Below are positions 29,887 through 39,313 of a stretch of DNA of 64,000 nucleotides, piece by piece (position 1 is the stretch's first letter; each line of letters begins with the position of its first letter). The stretch lies in assembly GCA_963715445.1 (NCBI GenBank), contig OY970240.1, forward strand, positions 1 through 64,000. Reading direction: 5' to 3'. Source of the DNA: JAAYBF01 sp963715445 (GTDB taxonomy: Bacteria; Actinomycetota; Thermoleophilia; Solirubrobacterales; Thermoleophilaceae). A model generated the notes under the pieces. That model was not told where the DNA came from. It ran no database searches and was given only the letters and a program-made list of their open reading frames with translations. The position numbers were made by a program, and so were the translations under genes.

Positions 29887-30725
29887 GCGCGCGGGCGCAG
29901 CAGGCCGGGAGAGAGCCTGCCCCCGGGCGGCGCTCGGACCTGGGTGCGCGCATCCTCACGGCGATCCCGGCGATCGCCTTCGCGATCTTCATCGTGGATC
30001 GCGGCGGGCTGATTTTCGCCCTCGGGCTGATCGGGCTCGGATGCGTGGCGCTGAGGGAGCTCTACGGCCTGATGAGCCGCGCCCGGCCCGTGGAGGCCGC
30101 CGGGTACCTGGGCGTTGCGGCAATGGTCCTGCTGGCCACCTACGAGCAGCGCGCGGACGTGCTGATGGCCCTCGTGGCGGTCCTGCCGGTTGCATTCGTG
30201 CTTGCGCTCATCCGGCCCAGGATCGAGAACATCTCGTGGGGCCTGGCGGCGACGATCCTCGGCGTCGTATGGGTGGGCATGCCGCTCTCGCACGCGGTCT
30301 TCCTGCGCTCCCTGGAGCACGGTGACGGGCTGCTGGTCGATGTCCTGATCGGGACCTTCGTCGGGGACACGGCCGCGTACCTCGGCGGGCGCGCTTGGGG
30401 GCGGAGGCCGCTGGCGCCGGACATCTCGCCGAACAAGACGGTCGAGGGCCTCCTGGCGGGGATAGTCGGCGGCACGACGGCGTTCTGGTGCGCCGGCCTC
30501 TACCAGGACTGGCTCTCCGGGATCGACGCACTTCTGATCGGGCTCCTGGTGGCCCTCGTGGCGCCGCTCGGGGACCTCTTCGAGTCGGCGCTCAAGCGAG
30601 ATCTCGAGGTCAAGGACACCGGGCGCTTCTTCGGCGTCCACGGCGGGGTCCTGGACCGCCTCGACGCGGTCTTCTTCACCGTGGTCGTCGGTTTCTACGC
30701 CGCCGTCGCGCTCGGTTACGGCTAG
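29883..30725 (+). CDS. cdsA: phosphatidate cytidylyltransferase
   Basis: 280-residue polytopic membrane enzyme making CDP-diacylglycerol. The C-terminal signature SALKRDLEVKDTGRFFGVHG followed by GVLDRLD is a CdsA signature, with GVHGG in place of the usual PGHGG. About eight hydrophobic segments. Last gene of the operon; 74 bp without a clear terminator follow. Confidence 0.94.
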   Translation: MSARAQQAGREPAPGRRSDLGARILTAIPAIAFAIFIVDRGGLIFALGLIGLGCVALRELYGLMSRARPVEAAGYLGVAAMVLLATYEQRADVLMALVAVLPVAFVLALIRPRIENISWGLAATILGVVWVGMPLSHAVFLRSLEHGDGLLVDVLIGTFVGDTAAYLGGRAWGRRPLAPDISPNKTVEGLLAGIVGGTTAFWCAGLYQDWLSGIDALLIGLLVALVAPLGDLFESALKRDLEVKDTGRFFGVHGGVLDRLDAVFFTVVVGFYAAVALGYG

Positions 30726-30799
30726 ACGGCCCTGCCGCCGCCTGGACAGCGAGCCCGGGCCCTTCAGGTGCTTGGTCGAATAGCCGATGAAGAAGGCAT

Positions 30800-33562
30800 A
30801 TGCGTACGCCCGAGCCTGAGCTGCGCGCATCGCGCCGGCAGCAGCCGTCGGCCTCCTCCCGCGCGGCACGCCGGGTAGGGGAAGCGGGACGCGCAGCAGA
30901 CGAGCGCGATGCCCTGATGCGGGTGGCCGCCGCGGCCGCGGACGCCTACCGCCTGGAGGACGTGATCGAGCAGGCCGCCGAGGCCGCCCTCGACGTCATC
31001 GAAGCCGCCTCGCTCTCGATCAGCCGCTGGGAGCGGGGCCAGGAGGCGATGCGCACGCTGATCAACGTCGGCTCCCTCGGGCCCGAGGAGGAGCGCTTCC
31101 CGGCCAATGAGCTCTATCCGCTGGCCGACAACCCGCTCGTGGCCAGGCTCCTTCAGGAGAAGCGCCCCTACCACACGGCCGTGGACGACCCGGACGCCTC
31201 ACCGAGCGCCATCGAGCTTCTGCGCAAGCTGGGCAAGGAGTCCGACCTCGCGGTCCCGATCGTGGTGGACGGGCACGTCTGGGGCGAGGTCTGGGCCACG
31301 ACCCAGCTGGGCACCCGCCGCTTCAGCGCCGGCGACGTGCGCTTCCTGGAGGCGATCGCCGCCCAGCTGGCACTGGTGCTGAGACGGGCCGAGCGCTACA
31401 CCAAGGTCTCCCAGCTGGCCTACGAGGATCCGCTTACCGGGCTGGCGAACAGGCGCGCGATCGAGGAGCGCCTGGACAGCCTGCTCTCGGATGGCGAGCT
31501 CGCCGCCGACGGCATGATGACGCTGATGCTGTGCGACGTGGACGGCCTCAAGGCGATCAACGACAGCCACGGCCACGAGGCCGGCGACGAAGCGCTGCGC
31601 AGGGTCGGCATGGCCCTCGTGACCGCTTCCGCATCCGCCGGGGCGACGCTCGTGGGGCGCCTGGCGGGTGACGAGTTCTGCGTGCTCCTCGAAGGCAGGG
31701 GGCTGGAGGATGCGGGCAGGGTCGCGGAGGCGGCCCTCGAGCTGCTCGACGACGATGACGAGGATCTCGCGCTCTCGGTGTCGTTCGGCGTCGCCGTGGC
31801 TGCGCCGGGGGTGTCGCCCGGAGAGGTCCTCTCAGCGGCCGACGCCGGCCAGTACGCGGCCAAGCGCCGCGGTGGCGGAATGCTCTGCACGGCGGACGCC
31901 GACACTCAGCGGGCCACGGAGGTGCAGCTGCGGCTGCCCAAGCATCGCGACCTAGAGCCCCAGCTGGAGGCGACGGCCTCGGCCCTCCTGCGGCTGCTCG
32001 ACGGTGAGATGACCGGCAGATCAGACCTGGATCGGCTGGAAGCGGTCACGATCGGCTTCGCGATGGCGCTCAACGGCGCCGCGTGGGCGATCTCGGCATG
32101 GCAGCCGGGCAGTCAGGTGCTCGGGCTCGTATCGGCCGCAGACGACCGCGACCACCGCTGGCGCGGCGCGCGCATCGGGGTGGAGCACGAGACCTACGAC
32201 CTGAGCGAGTTTCCCGACACCGCACGGATCCTGGAGCAGGGGTGCGGCGGCTTCCTGGCCCGCGTGGAGGACGAGCACTCAGAGCCGGCGGAGCGCCGGC
32301 TGCTCGAGGAGCTCGGGTTCACCACGGCGCTGGTCAGCGCGGTCGCCTTCGACGACGGCGTCTACCTGGTCGAGATCTACGGTGACGAGCGCACCACCGA
32401 CATGGGCTGCGCGGCAACGCGCCTCGAGCTCCTGCTGCGGGCGGCCGCGGGCCGCCCCGCGCGTCTGCGGGCTCGGCACGGAGAGCTCGAGCGGCGCACC
32501 CGCGACCTCGAGGCGACCGGTGCGCTCGGCGCGCGGCTCGCCGGGCTGACGGACAACTCGTCGATCGCCGACGCCGCGGTGGAGGAGCTCGACCGCAAGC
32601 TGGGCTTCACCCTCTGCTCGATCGTTCGCGTGAACGGGCAGGAGGTCGAGCTCGTGGCCGCCCGCGGCCAGGGAGCGGCGGAGCTGGTGGAGAAGGGCTG
32701 GCGCCAGTCCTCGGCCGTCGGGCTGATCGGCCGCGCGCTGCGCGAGCACAACGTCGTGATCTCGGACGACGTGGCGGTCGAGCCCGACTATCGCTCGACC
32801 AGCGACACCGCGCACATCAGCTCGGAGCTGTGCGCGCCGATCTGGGTCGGCGGTCGCCTGTGGGGGGCGATCGACCTCGAGGACTCCTCCGGCGCCGCCT
32901 TCGACGAGGCGGACGCCCGGCTGCTCACCACGGTGGCCGATCAGGTGGGCTCGGCGCTGCACTCCGCGGAGCTCTTCGACCAGGTGGAGCAGGCCTACGT
33001 CGACACCGCCAGAGCCTTCAGCACCGCGCTCTACGTCAAGGACGCCTACACGGCCAGCCACTCCGCCTCGATCGTCCAGAACGCCGAGGCGACCGGGCGG
33101 GCGATGGGGATGGAGGAGGGCGCGCTGCGCACGCTGCGCTACGGCGCGGTCCTCCACGACATCGGCAAGCTCGCGATTCCCGCCTCGATCCTCACGAAGC
33201 GCAGCGCGCTGACCCTCGAGGAGCGCCGGCAGATGGAGCAGCACACCCTGATCGGCGAGCAGATCCTGGCACCGATCCGCTTCCTCAGCGAAGTGCTGCC
33301 GCTGGTGCGCCACGGCCACGAGCGCTGGGACGGCACCGGCTACCCCGACCGCCTGAAGGGCGAGGAGATACCGCTCGGCGCGCGGATCATCTTCGCCTGC
33401 GACGCGTACGACGCGATCATCACGGACCGCCCCTACCGGGACGGGAGGTCGCCCGAGGAGGCCCGTGCGGAGCTCGCTCGGTGCGCCGGCACGCAGTTCG
33501 ACCCGGCAGTCGTGGACGCCCTCCTCAGCGTGCTCGGCGAGCAGTCGCCTCCCGCCTCCTAG
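30800..33562 (+). CDS. GAF-GGDEF-GAF-GAF-HD-GYP c-di-GMP signalling protein
   Basis: 920-residue soluble sensor. Order by eye: GAF (about 40-200), GGDEF domain (about 205-370), two further GAF-like regions (about 395-545 and 570-725), and HD-GYP phosphodiesterase (about 735-910). The diguanylate cyclase motif is AGDEF at residues 289-293; AGDEF variants can be active. No RxxD inhibitory site precedes it. HDIGKLAIP, HTLIGEQIL and HERWDGTGYPDRLKGEEIP are intact HD-GYP motifs. Both making and degrading c-di-GMP are possible. ATG at 30800 has AAGAAGG upstream. Confidence 0.93.
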   Translation: MRTPEPELRASRRQQPSASSRAARRVGEAGRAADERDALMRVAAAAADAYRLEDVIEQAAEAALDVIEAASLSISRWERGQEAMRTLINVGSLGPEEERFPANELYPLADNPLVARLLQEKRPYHTAVDDPDASPSAIELLRKLGKESDLAVPIVVDGHVWGEVWATTQLGTRRFSAGDVRFLEAIAAQLALVLRRAERYTKVSQLAYEDPLTGLANRRAIEERLDSLLSDGELAADGMMTLMLCDVDGLKAINDSHGHEAGDEALRRVGMALVTASASAGATLVGRLAGDEFCVLLEGRGLEDAGRVAEAALELLDDDDEDLALSVSFGVAVAAPGVSPGEVLSAADAGQYAAKRRGGGMLCTADADTQRATEVQLRLPKHRDLEPQLEATASALLRLLDGEMTGRSDLDRLEAVTIGFAMALNGAAWAISAWQPGSQVLGLVSAADDRDHRWRGARIGVEHETYDLSEFPDTARILEQGCGGFLARVEDEHSEPAERRLLEELGFTTALVSAVAFDDGVYLVEIYGDERTTDMGCAATRLELLLRAAAGRPARLRARHGELERRTRDLEATGALGARLAGLTDNSSIADAAVEELDRKLGFTLCSIVRVNGQEVELVAARGQGAAELVEKGWRQSSAVGLIGRALREHNVVISDDVAVEPDYRSTSDTAHISSELCAPIWVGGRLWGAIDLEDSSGAAFDEADARLLTTVADQVGSALHSAELFDQVEQAYVDTARAFSTALYVKDAYTASHSASIVQNAEATGRAMGMEEGALRTLRYGAVLHDIGKLAIPASILTKRSALTLEERRQMEQHTLIGEQILAPIRFLSEVLPLVRHGHERWDGTGYPDRLKGEEIPLGARIIFACDAYDAIITDRPYRDGRSPEEARAELARCAGTQFDPAVVDALLSVLGEQSPPAS

Positions 33563-33565
33563 ACT
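33560..33565 (+). promoter_or_regulatory. -10 box of dxr (possibly leaderless)
   Basis: TAGACT ends 7 nt before the ATG and overlaps the stop of the preceding signalling gene. The gap GGGGCGG is G-rich but lies directly against the start codon. Confidence 0.45.
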
Positions 33566-33572
33566 GGGGCGG

Positions 33573-34724
33573 ATGCGCAAGATCGTAATCGCCGGCTCGA
33601 CCGGTTCGATCGGCACCCAGGCGCTCGACGTGATCTCGCGCAGCGAGTCGCTCGAGGTCGTTGGGCTGGCCGCCATGTCGAGTGTCGACGCCCTGCTGGA
33701 GCAGGCTCGCGCCCATGGCGTGCAGACGATCGCGCTCGCCGACGAGGACGCCGCGGCGGTGGCCGCGGAGCGGTTCACGGAAGGTCGCGTGCTCGCGGGC
33801 GCCGAGGGCCTCGTGGAGCTGATCACGGGAGTGGACTGCGATCTCGTGCTCAACTCCCTCGTGGGCTCGGCCGGGCTCGGCCCGACCGTGGCGGCGCTCG
33901 GCGAGGGCATCGACCTCGCCCTCGCCAACAAGGAGAGCCTCGTGGTCGGCGGCGAGCTCGTGATGGCGCTCGCCGAAGCGACGGGCGCCCAGCTGCTGCC
34001 GGTGGACTCCGAGCACACCGCGCTGCACCAGCTGCTCGCCGGCCTGCCGGTCGGATCCGCGGAGCGCCTGGTCCTGACCGCCTCCGGCGGGCCTTTCCGG
34101 GGGCGCGACAGGGAGGCCATGCAGAGCGTGACCCGCGAGCAGGCGCTCGCCCATCCGACCTGGGAGATGGGCGGCAAGATCACGATCGACTCGGCCACCT
34201 TGATGAACAAGGGGCTCGAGGTCATGGAGGCGCACCACCTCTTCGGGACCCCGTACGAGCAGATCGATGTCGTCGTGCACCCGCAGTCGATCGTCCATGG
34301 GCTCGTCGACCTCGTGGACGGCGCGACGCTCGCCCATCTCGGGCTCCCCGACATGCGCATCGCCATCTCCTACGCCCTCAGCCATCCGGATCTTGCTCCG
34401 CTGCCCGCGCGGCGCATGCGCCTCGAGGAGATCGGCTCGCTGACCTTCGAGCCGGTCGACGAGGTCGCGTTCCCCTGTCTGCGCCTCGCCCGCGAGGCCG
34501 CCGTCGCGGGGGGCACGGCGCCCTGCGTGCTGAACGCGGCGAACGAGATCGCCGTCCACGCCTTCCTGCGAGACGACCTGTCGTTCCTCGGCATCGCCGA
34601 GGTGATCGAGCGCACGCTCGACGCCGTCCCGGTCGATCCGGTGCGCCACTTCTCGGATCTCTACGCGGCCGACACCGAGGCGCGCGAGCGCGCCCGGGAG
34701 CTCGTGGGGGGAGTCCGCGCATGA
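33573..34724 (+). CDS. dxr: 1-deoxy-D-xylulose 5-phosphate reductoisomerase
   Basis: 383-residue DXR of the MEP isoprenoid pathway (DXP to MEP, NADPH). GSTGSIGTQALDVI is the cofactor loop; ANKESLVVGGELV, PVDSEHTALHQ and TASGGPFRG are catalytic blocks; ATLMNKGLEVMEAHHLF follows. Forms the dxr-RIP protease-ispG cluster seen in actinobacteria; overlaps the protease gene by ATGA. Confidence 0.97.
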   Translation: MRKIVIAGSTGSIGTQALDVISRSESLEVVGLAAMSSVDALLEQARAHGVQTIALADEDAAAVAAERFTEGRVLAGAEGLVELITGVDCDLVLNSLVGSAGLGPTVAALGEGIDLALANKESLVVGGELVMALAEATGAQLLPVDSEHTALHQLLAGLPVGSAERLVLTASGGPFRGRDREAMQSVTREQALAHPTWEMGGKITIDSATLMNKGLEVMEAHHLFGTPYEQIDVVVHPQSIVHGLVDLVDGATLAHLGLPDMRIAISYALSHPDLAPLPARRMRLEEIGSLTFEPVDEVAFPCLRLAREAAVAGGTAPCVLNAANEIAVHAFLRDDLSFLGIAEVIERTLDAVPVDPVRHFSDLYAADTEARERARELVGGVRA

Positions 34725-35800
34725 GCTGGTTCCTGGCCTTCGCCGGCTTCGCGGTGCTCGTCGTGCTGCACGAGCTCGGCCATTTCGCGGTGGCCAAGTG
34801 GGTCGGCATGCGGGTCGAGAAGTTCTCGCTCTTCTTCCCGCCGACCATCTTCAGCAAGAAGATCGGCGAGACCGAGTACGCGCTCGGCTCGATCCCCGCG
34901 GGCGGCTACGTGCGCATCAGCGGCATGAACCCGGACGAGGACCTGCCGCCGGAGGTGAGGGATCGCGCCTACCACGCCCAGCCGGTCTGGAAGCGGATCG
35001 TGGTGATCGCAGCCGGTCCCGCCGTGAACCTGATCGTCGCCTTCGTGCTGCTCGTCGTCTTCTTCGCGGCGATCGGCCCCGAGCGGGGCACCGGCAGCGT
35101 CGGCACCATCGAGAAGGGCTATCCGGCGCAGGGCACCCTCGAGCCCGGCGACAAGCTGATCTCGGTCGACGGGGTCAAGGGCACCCCGGGCGAGCTCTCG
35201 CTCCAGATCTCACGTCACCGCTGCGCCCAGTCGCCGCCGGTCGAGGACTGCCGCGCCGCGCGACCGGCGACGATCGTCTTCGAGCGCGACGGCCGCCGGC
35301 AGGTTGAGCGGCTGACCCCGATCTACGATCCTGCGGCGAAGCGGACCCGCCTCGGCTTCTCGTATGCGCCCGGGCCGAACGAGCCGCTGCCGTTCGGCGA
35401 GTCGCTGACCACGTCGCTCGACAGCTTCTGGTTCATCACCAAGGAGACGGTGAAGCTCCCGGCGCGCATCTTCGACAGCGAGAAGCGCGAGGAGATCACC
35501 GGCGTGGTCGGCTCCTACGAGGTCACGCGCCAGACGATCCTCTCGGACGTGGGCGAGGTGGTCGGCATCCTCGCGATCATCTCCCTCTCGCTCGCGATAG
35601 TGAACCTGTTCCCGTTCCTGCCGCTCGACGGCGGCCACATCTTCTGGGCCGTGGTCGAGAAGGTGAGGCGCCGCCCAGTGCCGCTCTCGGTCATGGAGCG
35701 CTCCAGCGCCATCGGGTTCACGTTCGTGATCGTCCTCTTCCTGATCGGCCTGACGAACGACATCGGGCACCTGCGGGGAGAGGGCTTCCAGGTGCGCTGA
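34721..35800 (+). CDS. RIP site-2 zinc metalloprotease
   Basis: 359-residue RseP/Rip1-type intramembrane protease that cleaves membrane-anchored anti-sigma factors in studied bacteria. HELGH in the first membrane helix and NLFPFLPLDGGH in a late helix supply the zinc site; a PDZ domain (GTLEPGDKLISVDGVKG) lies between. Candidate substrates in this window include the sigma-4/RskA-like membrane protein at 45250-46200; that link is inference. Confidence 0.95.
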   Translation: MSWFLAFAGFAVLVVLHELGHFAVAKWVGMRVEKFSLFFPPTIFSKKIGETEYALGSIPAGGYVRISGMNPDEDLPPEVRDRAYHAQPVWKRIVVIAAGPAVNLIVAFVLLVVFFAAIGPERGTGSVGTIEKGYPAQGTLEPGDKLISVDGVKGTPGELSLQISRHRCAQSPPVEDCRAARPATIVFERDGRRQVERLTPIYDPAAKRTRLGFSYAPGPNEPLPFGESLTTSLDSFWFITKETVKLPARIFDSEKREEITGVVGSYEVTRQTILSDVGEVVGILAIISLSLAIVNLFPFLPLDGGHIFWAVVEKVRRRPVPLSVMERSSAIGFTFVIVLFLIGLTNDIGHLRGEGFQVR

Positions 35801-35821
35801 CGCCCTCGGAGGGGCGCCAGG

Positions 35822-35827
35822 TACCCT
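35822..35827 (+). promoter_or_regulatory. -10 box of ispG (probably leaderless)
   Basis: TACCCT ends 6 nt before the GTG; no ribosome binding site in between. Confidence 0.5.
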
Positions 35828-35833
35828 TGGCAC

Positions 35834-37135
35834 GTGGCTTCCAAGCGCCAGATCATGGTTGGGAACGTGCCGGTGGGCGGGGGAGCGCCCGTGGCCATCC
35901 AGTCGATGACCAAGACGGAGACCGCCGACTTCGACGCGACGATGAAGCAGATCCACGCGATCGCCGACGCCGGCGGCGACATCGTGCGCTGCGCCGTCCC
36001 GCGCGAGAAGGACGTCGATGCGCTGAAGCGCATCGTGGTGGAGTCGCCGATCCCGGTCATCGCGGACATCCACTTCAACCACACGCTGGCGCTCAAGGCG
36101 ATCGAGGCCGGAGCGCACTGCGTGCGGCTCAACCCGGGCAACATCGGCGGGCCGGACAAGGTGGCGGAGGTGGTCGCCAAGGCCAAGGAGCACGGCACGC
36201 CGATGCGGATCGGGGTCAACTCCGGCTCGCTGCCCAAGCATCTGCACGAGCTCGAGCGCGAGAACTCGGTCGAGGCGCTGGTGGCGGCCGCCGTCGAGTT
36301 CGTGGATCTGATGGAGCGGCTCGAGTTCCAGGACTTCAAGGTCTCGATCAAGTCGACGAGCGTGCCGAACACGATCGCCTCCAACAGGCTCCTGTCGCAG
36401 AAGATCGACTACCCGCTCCACCTCGGCATCACCGAGGCGGGCACCAAGTGGTCCGGGTCGCTGAAGTCCGCGGTGGGCCTCGGCACGCTGCTGGCGGACG
36501 GCGTGGGGGACACAATCCGGATCTCGCTCTCCACCTTCCACGCGGAGGAGGAGGTGAAGGTCGCCTGGGAGATCCTGAAGGCGCTGAAGCTGCGCGAGCG
36601 CGGCCCGGTGCTGATCGCCTGCCCGACCTGCGGCCGCCTCCAGTTCGACATGGACACGGTCGTCGCGGAGATCGAGCAGCGCCTCGAGTCCTATCTCGAG
36701 CCGATCGAGGTTGCCGTGCTCGGCTGCGCCGTGAACGGCCTCGGAGAGGCCGCCCACGCCGATTTCGGCATCACCGGCGCCAAGAACGAGGGCTTGATCT
36801 TCGCCCACGGCAAGCCGCTGCGCAAAGTCCCCCAAGAGCAGCTGGTGGACGAGCTCTTCGCCGAGATCGACCGCTCGCTCCAGGCGGGGCGCACGGTCTT
36901 CGACAACGACGAGTCTGCCGCGGGCGCCGCCTGGCTCGAGCGGATCGAGGAGGAGAACGCGGGCGAGCTGACGCCCGAGCGCCTTGCGGCTCTCGAGGCG
37001 AAGGCCGCCAGCGCCGAGGCGATGGCGAACGCCACCGTCCTGCCGATGGCACCGTCGAAGGGTGGGGAGCGGCGCGAGGTCAAGCTGGACGAGGGCGCTT
37101 CGCCCACCGCCGGGCGCCGCTTCACCAGAGCCTGA
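35834..37135 (+). CDS. ispG: 4-hydroxy-3-methylbut-2-enyl diphosphate synthase
   Basis: 433-residue IspG/GcpE, a 4Fe-4S enzyme of the MEP pathway. QSMTKTETAD, DIHFNHTLALKAIEAG, RLNPGNIGG, LHLGITEAG, then the cluster ligands in CPTCGR and GCAVNGLGEAAHADFG. About 50 extra C-terminal residues (Ala/Glu-rich) exceed the usual length. Convergent with the membrane GGDEF gene across 42 bp with no clear terminator. Confidence 0.97.
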   Translation: MASKRQIMVGNVPVGGGAPVAIQSMTKTETADFDATMKQIHAIADAGGDIVRCAVPREKDVDALKRIVVESPIPVIADIHFNHTLALKAIEAGAHCVRLNPGNIGGPDKVAEVVAKAKEHGTPMRIGVNSGSLPKHLHELERENSVEALVAAAVEFVDLMERLEFQDFKVSIKSTSVPNTIASNRLLSQKIDYPLHLGITEAGTKWSGSLKSAVGLGTLLADGVGDTIRISLSTFHAEEEVKVAWEILKALKLRERGPVLIACPTCGRLQFDMDTVVAEIEQRLESYLEPIEVAVLGCAVNGLGEAAHADFGITGAKNEGLIFAHGKPLRKVPQEQLVDELFAEIDRSLQAGRTVFDNDESAAGAAWLERIEEENAGELTPERLAALEAKAASAEAMANATVLPMAPSKGGERREVKLDEGASPTAGRRFTRA

Positions 37136-37177
37136 GGTCTGCTGCGCCTGCGAGCGCAGCGAGTACGGCCCCCCTGC

Positions 37178-39184
37178 TCAGTGGTGGGCCAGCGAATCGG
37201 CGCCGACCGAGGCCTGGACCACCACTTGCCTCAGGGCATCGACGACCCGCGGGTCGAAGCGCGTTCCGGAGCGCCGCTGAAGCTTGGCGATCGCCTCTTC
37301 GGGAGACGAGACGGTGCGATCCAGCGTCTCCCCGGCCAGCATCGCCCCATACGCCTCGCAGACGGCCACCACACGGGAGCCGAGCGGGATCTGCTCACCG
37401 GCGAGGCCGTCGGGATAGCCCTTCCCGTCGAAGCGCTCGTGCGTGGCTCTCACGAGCTTCGCGACGGGGCGCAGGGCGGGGGCCGCGCCCAGCACGCGCT
37501 CGCCGATGACCGGATGGCGCTGGATGAAGGACAGCTCGTCCGAGTCGAGCGGGCCCGGCTTGTTCAGGATCGTCTCCGGGATCGCGATCTTCCCGAGGTC
37601 GTGGAGGTCCACCGCGCGCGCCAGCTCGTCGAGCTCCTCGCCCTTCATGCCGAGGCGGCGGCCCACGGCGACGGCGAGGCTTGTCAGCTCGGCGTGGTGC
37701 GCCTGCATCTCCGGCGCCCGCTCGCGCAGCAGGCGGACCAGCACCGCGTGGGACTGGTTGTCGATCGAGGAGGCCCGCGCGCCCTTCTCCGCGTACATCC
37801 GCCGATCGGCGAGGTGCAGGACGTCCGCCGGCTCAAGGGCGTCGTCGGGGATCACGACCGCGCCTGCCGAGCTCGTGATCTCGAAGGCCTCGCCGGTCTC
37901 GGAGAGGGCGGAGCGGGCGAAGGCGACCATCTCCTCGGTCGTATGAGAGCCGCAGCGGGTCAGGATGCAGAACTCGTCGCCGCCGAGCCGGTAGGCGGTG
38001 CCCTCGGGCTCCGCCATCTCGCGGAGGCGCTGCCCGAGTCGGGCGAGCAGCTCGTCACCGGCCGGATGGCCGAAGCTGTCGTTGTATGACTTGAAGCCGT
38101 CGAGGTCCAGCAGGATGCAGATGCGTGGACGCTCCGGGGTCGTGGACAGCGCGAGGCGGTGCAGGTCGGCGAGCAGCAGCCGCCGGTTGCCGAGCCCGGT
38201 CAGGCCGTCGGTCATCGCCTGGTTGTGGTTCTCCTGCAGGGTCCGCTGCGCCTCGGTGAAGGCGATCGCCATCCGCAGCGTCACCAGGAGCAGCGTCACG
38301 AGCGCCAGCGCCGAGGCCTCTTGCGCGAGATCATCGAACACGCCGAGGGCCACGAGCGCGAGCGCCACGAGGCCGCAGAAGAACGGGATCAGGACCAGCC
38401 GCCTGTCTGTGCCGAGCGGCTGGCCGAGCGTCACGGAGGGCTGCCAAGCGGCAAGCGCGACGGTCAGGATCGAGGCGGACCAGAGCGAGTCGATCAGCCC
38501 TCCCGACGCGTATGCGCCGTTCGTCGCCTCGACCACGTAGGAGACATCGGCGATGGTCATCATCGCGAGCCCCGCGCCGAGGACCGTCCACGACCTTCCA
38601 GGCCGCCAGCCGGACAGGGCGACGACCATGATCACGAATACGAGCAGGACCACGTCGAGCACCGGGTAGGCGAGGTTTATCCCTGTGGCGGCGACATCGG
38701 CGGAGGAGACGTCGAAGGCCGGGAAGACCGCAGCGACGGCGACCGCCGCCGCACACGAGGCGCCGATCACGCCGTCGAGCCAGAGGTCCCGTCGCCCTAT
38801 CAGCGCGCGTCGCCTCACGAGCACCACGAGCGCCGCGTACGCCGCCGGGTAGAAGCCCAGGTAGAGGATGTCTCCGATGAACGGGGAGGAGACCTCGTGG
38901 TGGGTGGAGTCGGCGATCGTCCAGCAGAGGTCGCCCACCGCCCAGGAGGCCAGGCCAATGCCCATCAGCATCCAGGGCAGCCGCTCCTCCCGCTTGGCCA
39001 GTCCGCGCGCCAGGCAGAGAGCCACGGCGGTCATCTGGAGGACGATGTAGACGCTGTTGGCGGCGAGGGTGTTCTCGCCCACTTCCCCGAAGGCGCCGAG
39101 AGCGTGCAGCGAGAAGAGGACCCAGCACAGCGCGAGCGGCGCCACAACGGCGCGCGGAGTGCTGTTTGAGCTCTGGCGCTGCAT
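37178..39184 (-). CDS. membrane GGDEF/HD-GYP c-di-GMP protein
   Basis: 668 residues. The N-terminal ~310 residues form roughly nine membrane helices (a possible sensor). A GGDEF domain follows (MTDGLTGLGNRR, LDLDGFKSYNDSFGH, intact LGGDEF, no RxxD site), then HD-GYP (HDLGKIAIP, HPVIGERVLG, THERFDGKGYPDGLAGEQIP). The last metal position reads CEAYGAM instead of the common CDAYDAM, an Asp-to-Glu change that may affect the phosphodiesterase site. It stands alone on the minus strand between ispG and proS. Confidence 0.93.
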   Translation of the reverse strand: MQRQSSNSTPRAVVAPLALCWVLFSLHALGAFGEVGENTLAANSVYIVLQMTAVALCLARGLAKREERLPWMLMGIGLASWAVGDLCWTIADSTHHEVSSPFIGDILYLGFYPAAYAALVVLVRRRALIGRRDLWLDGVIGASCAAAVAVAAVFPAFDVSSADVAATGINLAYPVLDVVLLVFVIMVVALSGWRPGRSWTVLGAGLAMMTIADVSYVVEATNGAYASGGLIDSLWSASILTVALAAWQPSVTLGQPLGTDRRLVLIPFFCGLVALALVALGVFDDLAQEASALALVTLLLVTLRMAIAFTEAQRTLQENHNQAMTDGLTGLGNRRLLLADLHRLALSTTPERPRICILLDLDGFKSYNDSFGHPAGDELLARLGQRLREMAEPEGTAYRLGGDEFCILTRCGSHTTEEMVAFARSALSETGEAFEITSSAGAVVIPDDALEPADVLHLADRRMYAEKGARASSIDNQSHAVLVRLLRERAPEMQAHHAELTSLAVAVGRRLGMKGEELDELARAVDLHDLGKIAIPETILNKPGPLDSDELSFIQRHPVIGERVLGAAPALRPVAKLVRATHERFDGKGYPDGLAGEQIPLGSRVVAVCEAYGAMLAGETLDRTVSSPEEAIAKLQRRSGTRFDPRVVDALRQVVVQASVGADSLAHH

Positions 39185-39299
39185 CGTTCGAGTCCTTACG
39201 TCGCTGGTTGGCCGCTGGTTGAGCTATCGGCAGAAAACGCCTTCACGTTGAGCGCTCCTGGCCGGGCCCCTCGATCGGCGGGACCGCGTGGGCCGTCAA

Positions 39300-39305
39300 T
39301 AGACT
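39300..39305 (+). promoter_or_regulatory. -10 box of proS (probably leaderless)
   Basis: TAGACT ends 8 nt before the ATG of proS; the gap contains no purine-rich ribosome binding site. Confidence 0.5.
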
Positions 39306-39313
39306 CGCCCGTC

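Noticed and set aside
32279..34366. 695-codon minus-strand frame
   Set aside because: Antisense to the HD-GYP domain and dxr; no domain and shadow-like composition.
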